Positions 6,450 through 7,136 of a stretch of DNA of 7,136 nt are shown in pieces (position 1 is the first letter of the stretch; every line of letters begins with the position of its first letter). Location: contig JAJCXU010000485.1 in NCBI GenBank assembly GCA_029263275.1, positions 1 through 7,136 of the forward strand, written 5' to 3'. Below the pieces are notes generated by a model. That model did not search any database, was not told the DNA's origin, and saw nothing but the letters and a program-made list of their open reading frames with translations. Made by a program: the position numbers and the translations under genes. This stretch comes from Ilumatobacter sp. (GTDB taxonomy: Bacteria > Actinomycetota > Acidimicrobiia > Acidimicrobiales > Ilumatobacteraceae).

Positions 6450-7052
6450 CAGAACTTGCCGTTGTTGTTATTCCACTCGCTGCGTGGAGGGATGTCGCCG
6501 ACGGTGTCCCAATGCTCCACGACACGCCCTCGATCAATTCGGTAGAGGTCGTAGAACGCTGAGTCCACGTCGCCACCTTGCCTCGCAGAGACTGAGAACG
6601 AAACTGCCCTCCGCGAGGACTCGATGGATCGTTTCGTAGCGTCGTGTGGGTCGCTCGATCGCGGTACCGCGCAGCGTCGCGAGCAGGCTCTCGAAGCCGT
6701 CCGTTCCGTTCGGGGTGTGTTCGGTGTAGTCGTGGCGGTCGACGAAGCTTTCGAGCTCGTCGAGCCGTCCACCGATGAGCACGTTGCCGACCAATGATCG
6801 AAGCAACTGACGATTGGATTCCGTGCGGTCCCTGTCGCTTGCCTCCGTCGGGCCGTCCGTCATCGTGTGAGCAGATGAGTTCGGCCCCATTCGGGACTGA
6901 ATGTTGTCCCAGTGTTCGACCGCCTGACCGTTCTCGAAGCGGAAAAACTCCTAGCCGACGTTCCGGCCTGCGAAGTCGTACTCGGTATGGGCGAAGACGA
7001 AGTCGCCGTCCTCGAATGCCCGGACGATCTCGACGCGCGGTGAGAATCTGTG
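6449..7052 (-). pseudogene. Decayed two-domain SnoaL/NTF2-like protein
   Basis: Two successive SnoaL-like (NTF2-fold) domains can be read, but not in one frame. Reading from 7052: RVEIVRAFEDGDFVFAHTEY, then an in-frame TAG (6953-6951), then EFFRFENGQAVEHWDNIQ, the end of domain 1. A linker with DGPTEASDRDRTE leads into domain 2 (SNRQLLRSLVGNVLIGGRLD, then HDYTEHTPNGTDG and HRVLAEGSFVLSLCEA). Near 6576-6590 the homology moves to the next frame (+1) and resumes as GGDVDSAFYDLYRI, VVEHWDTV and IPPRSEWNNNNGKF, stopping at 6449. Intact relatives are tandem-domain proteins of about 250 residues with such linkers; many act on small polar or polyketide-like substrates or have no known function. ATG 6890 could start a lone second domain, but the frameshift would still truncate it. 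Sequencing error could explain one lesion, less easily both. Confidence 0.75.
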
Positions 7053-7091
7053 TCACGACATGCGGCGGATGTCGCTGCTTGCTGTGACACA
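7049..7091. repeat. Nested inverted repeat at the 5' limit of the SnoaL-like homology
   Basis: TGTGTCAC (7049-7056) pairs with GTGACACA (7084-7091). Inside it, CGACAT (7056-7061) pairs with ATGTCG (7069-7074) around a GCGGCGG loop. The left arm is continuous, while the right side carries a roughly ten-base bulge. On the minus strand the left arm contains the TGA (7055-7053) that closes the SnoaL-like frame. Confidence 0.6.
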
Positions 7092-7136
7092 GACGATCGA
7101 CTTGCGCGGCTCGCGGTCAGCCGGTCAGAAGGTGTG
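7053..7136. other. Edge segment without a recognisable gene
   Basis: The minus-strand frame that continues the SnoaL-like pseudogene has TGA stops at 7127-7125 and 7055-7053. None of the three minus frames shows the expected beginning of a SnoaL-like domain (an N-terminal helix and a YxQHNP-like motif). The missing part of domain 1 either has diverged beyond recognition, was lost, or lies beyond the edge. Confidence 0.5.

Noticed and set aside
6361..7056. N-terminal extension of the dienelactone hydrolase frame
   Set aside because: It runs out of frame through the SnoaL-like pseudogene, where the real homology is in other frames; hydrolase similarity begins at the methionine at 6360.
1..7136. 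Novel defence, phage or mobile system
   Set aside because: No integrase, transposase, nuclease, toxin-antitoxin pair, CRISPR repeats or tRNA attachment site was seen; the genes are metabolic, mostly lipid-related.

Overview
This is high-GC actinobacterial-type DNA. Dense genes with short spacers and a plausible leaderless start fit an Actinomycetota chromosome. The domain combination (a WS/DGAT wax ester synthase/diacylglycerol acyltransferase beside a HAD-PlsC fusion, and a paired SnoaL-like protein) makes an Acidimicrobiia (Ilumatobacter-like) or mycobacterial relative plausible. That placement is an inference and no phylogenetic marker gene is present.

Left half (1-4339): a divergent lipid-assembly locus. 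On the minus strand, a HAD-phosphatase/PlsC-acyltransferase fusion (387-1841) is followed by the N-terminus of a WS/DGAT acyltransferase that runs off the left edge (2-325). On the plus strand, from the same 111-bp divergent spacer, an AMP-forming acyl-CoA synthetase (1953-3395) overlaps by one base a second, stand-alone PlsC acyltransferase (3395-4339). Together these cover acyl activation, acylation of a (lyso)phosphatidic acid-type acceptor, a possible dephosphorylation and terminal acyl transfer. The set reads as a glycerolipid/storage-lipid module; the exact substrates are not shown by the sequence.

Middle (4330-4436): the convergent junction holds two copies of a 30-bp sequence in direct orientation, each with 7-bp inverted arms, inside a larger imperfect palindrome.

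Right half (4437-7136, all minus strand): a zinc-dependent medium-chain alcohol dehydrogenase (4437-5531) with a plausible leaderless promoter, a dienelactone hydrolase-family protein (5623-6360), and a decayed two-domain SnoaL/NTF2-like gene (6449-7052) carrying an in-frame TAG and a frameshift. Beyond it, a nested inverted repeat sits where the recognisable SnoaL homology ends. No RNA genes, CRISPR arrays, insertion sequences or transposases were seen.
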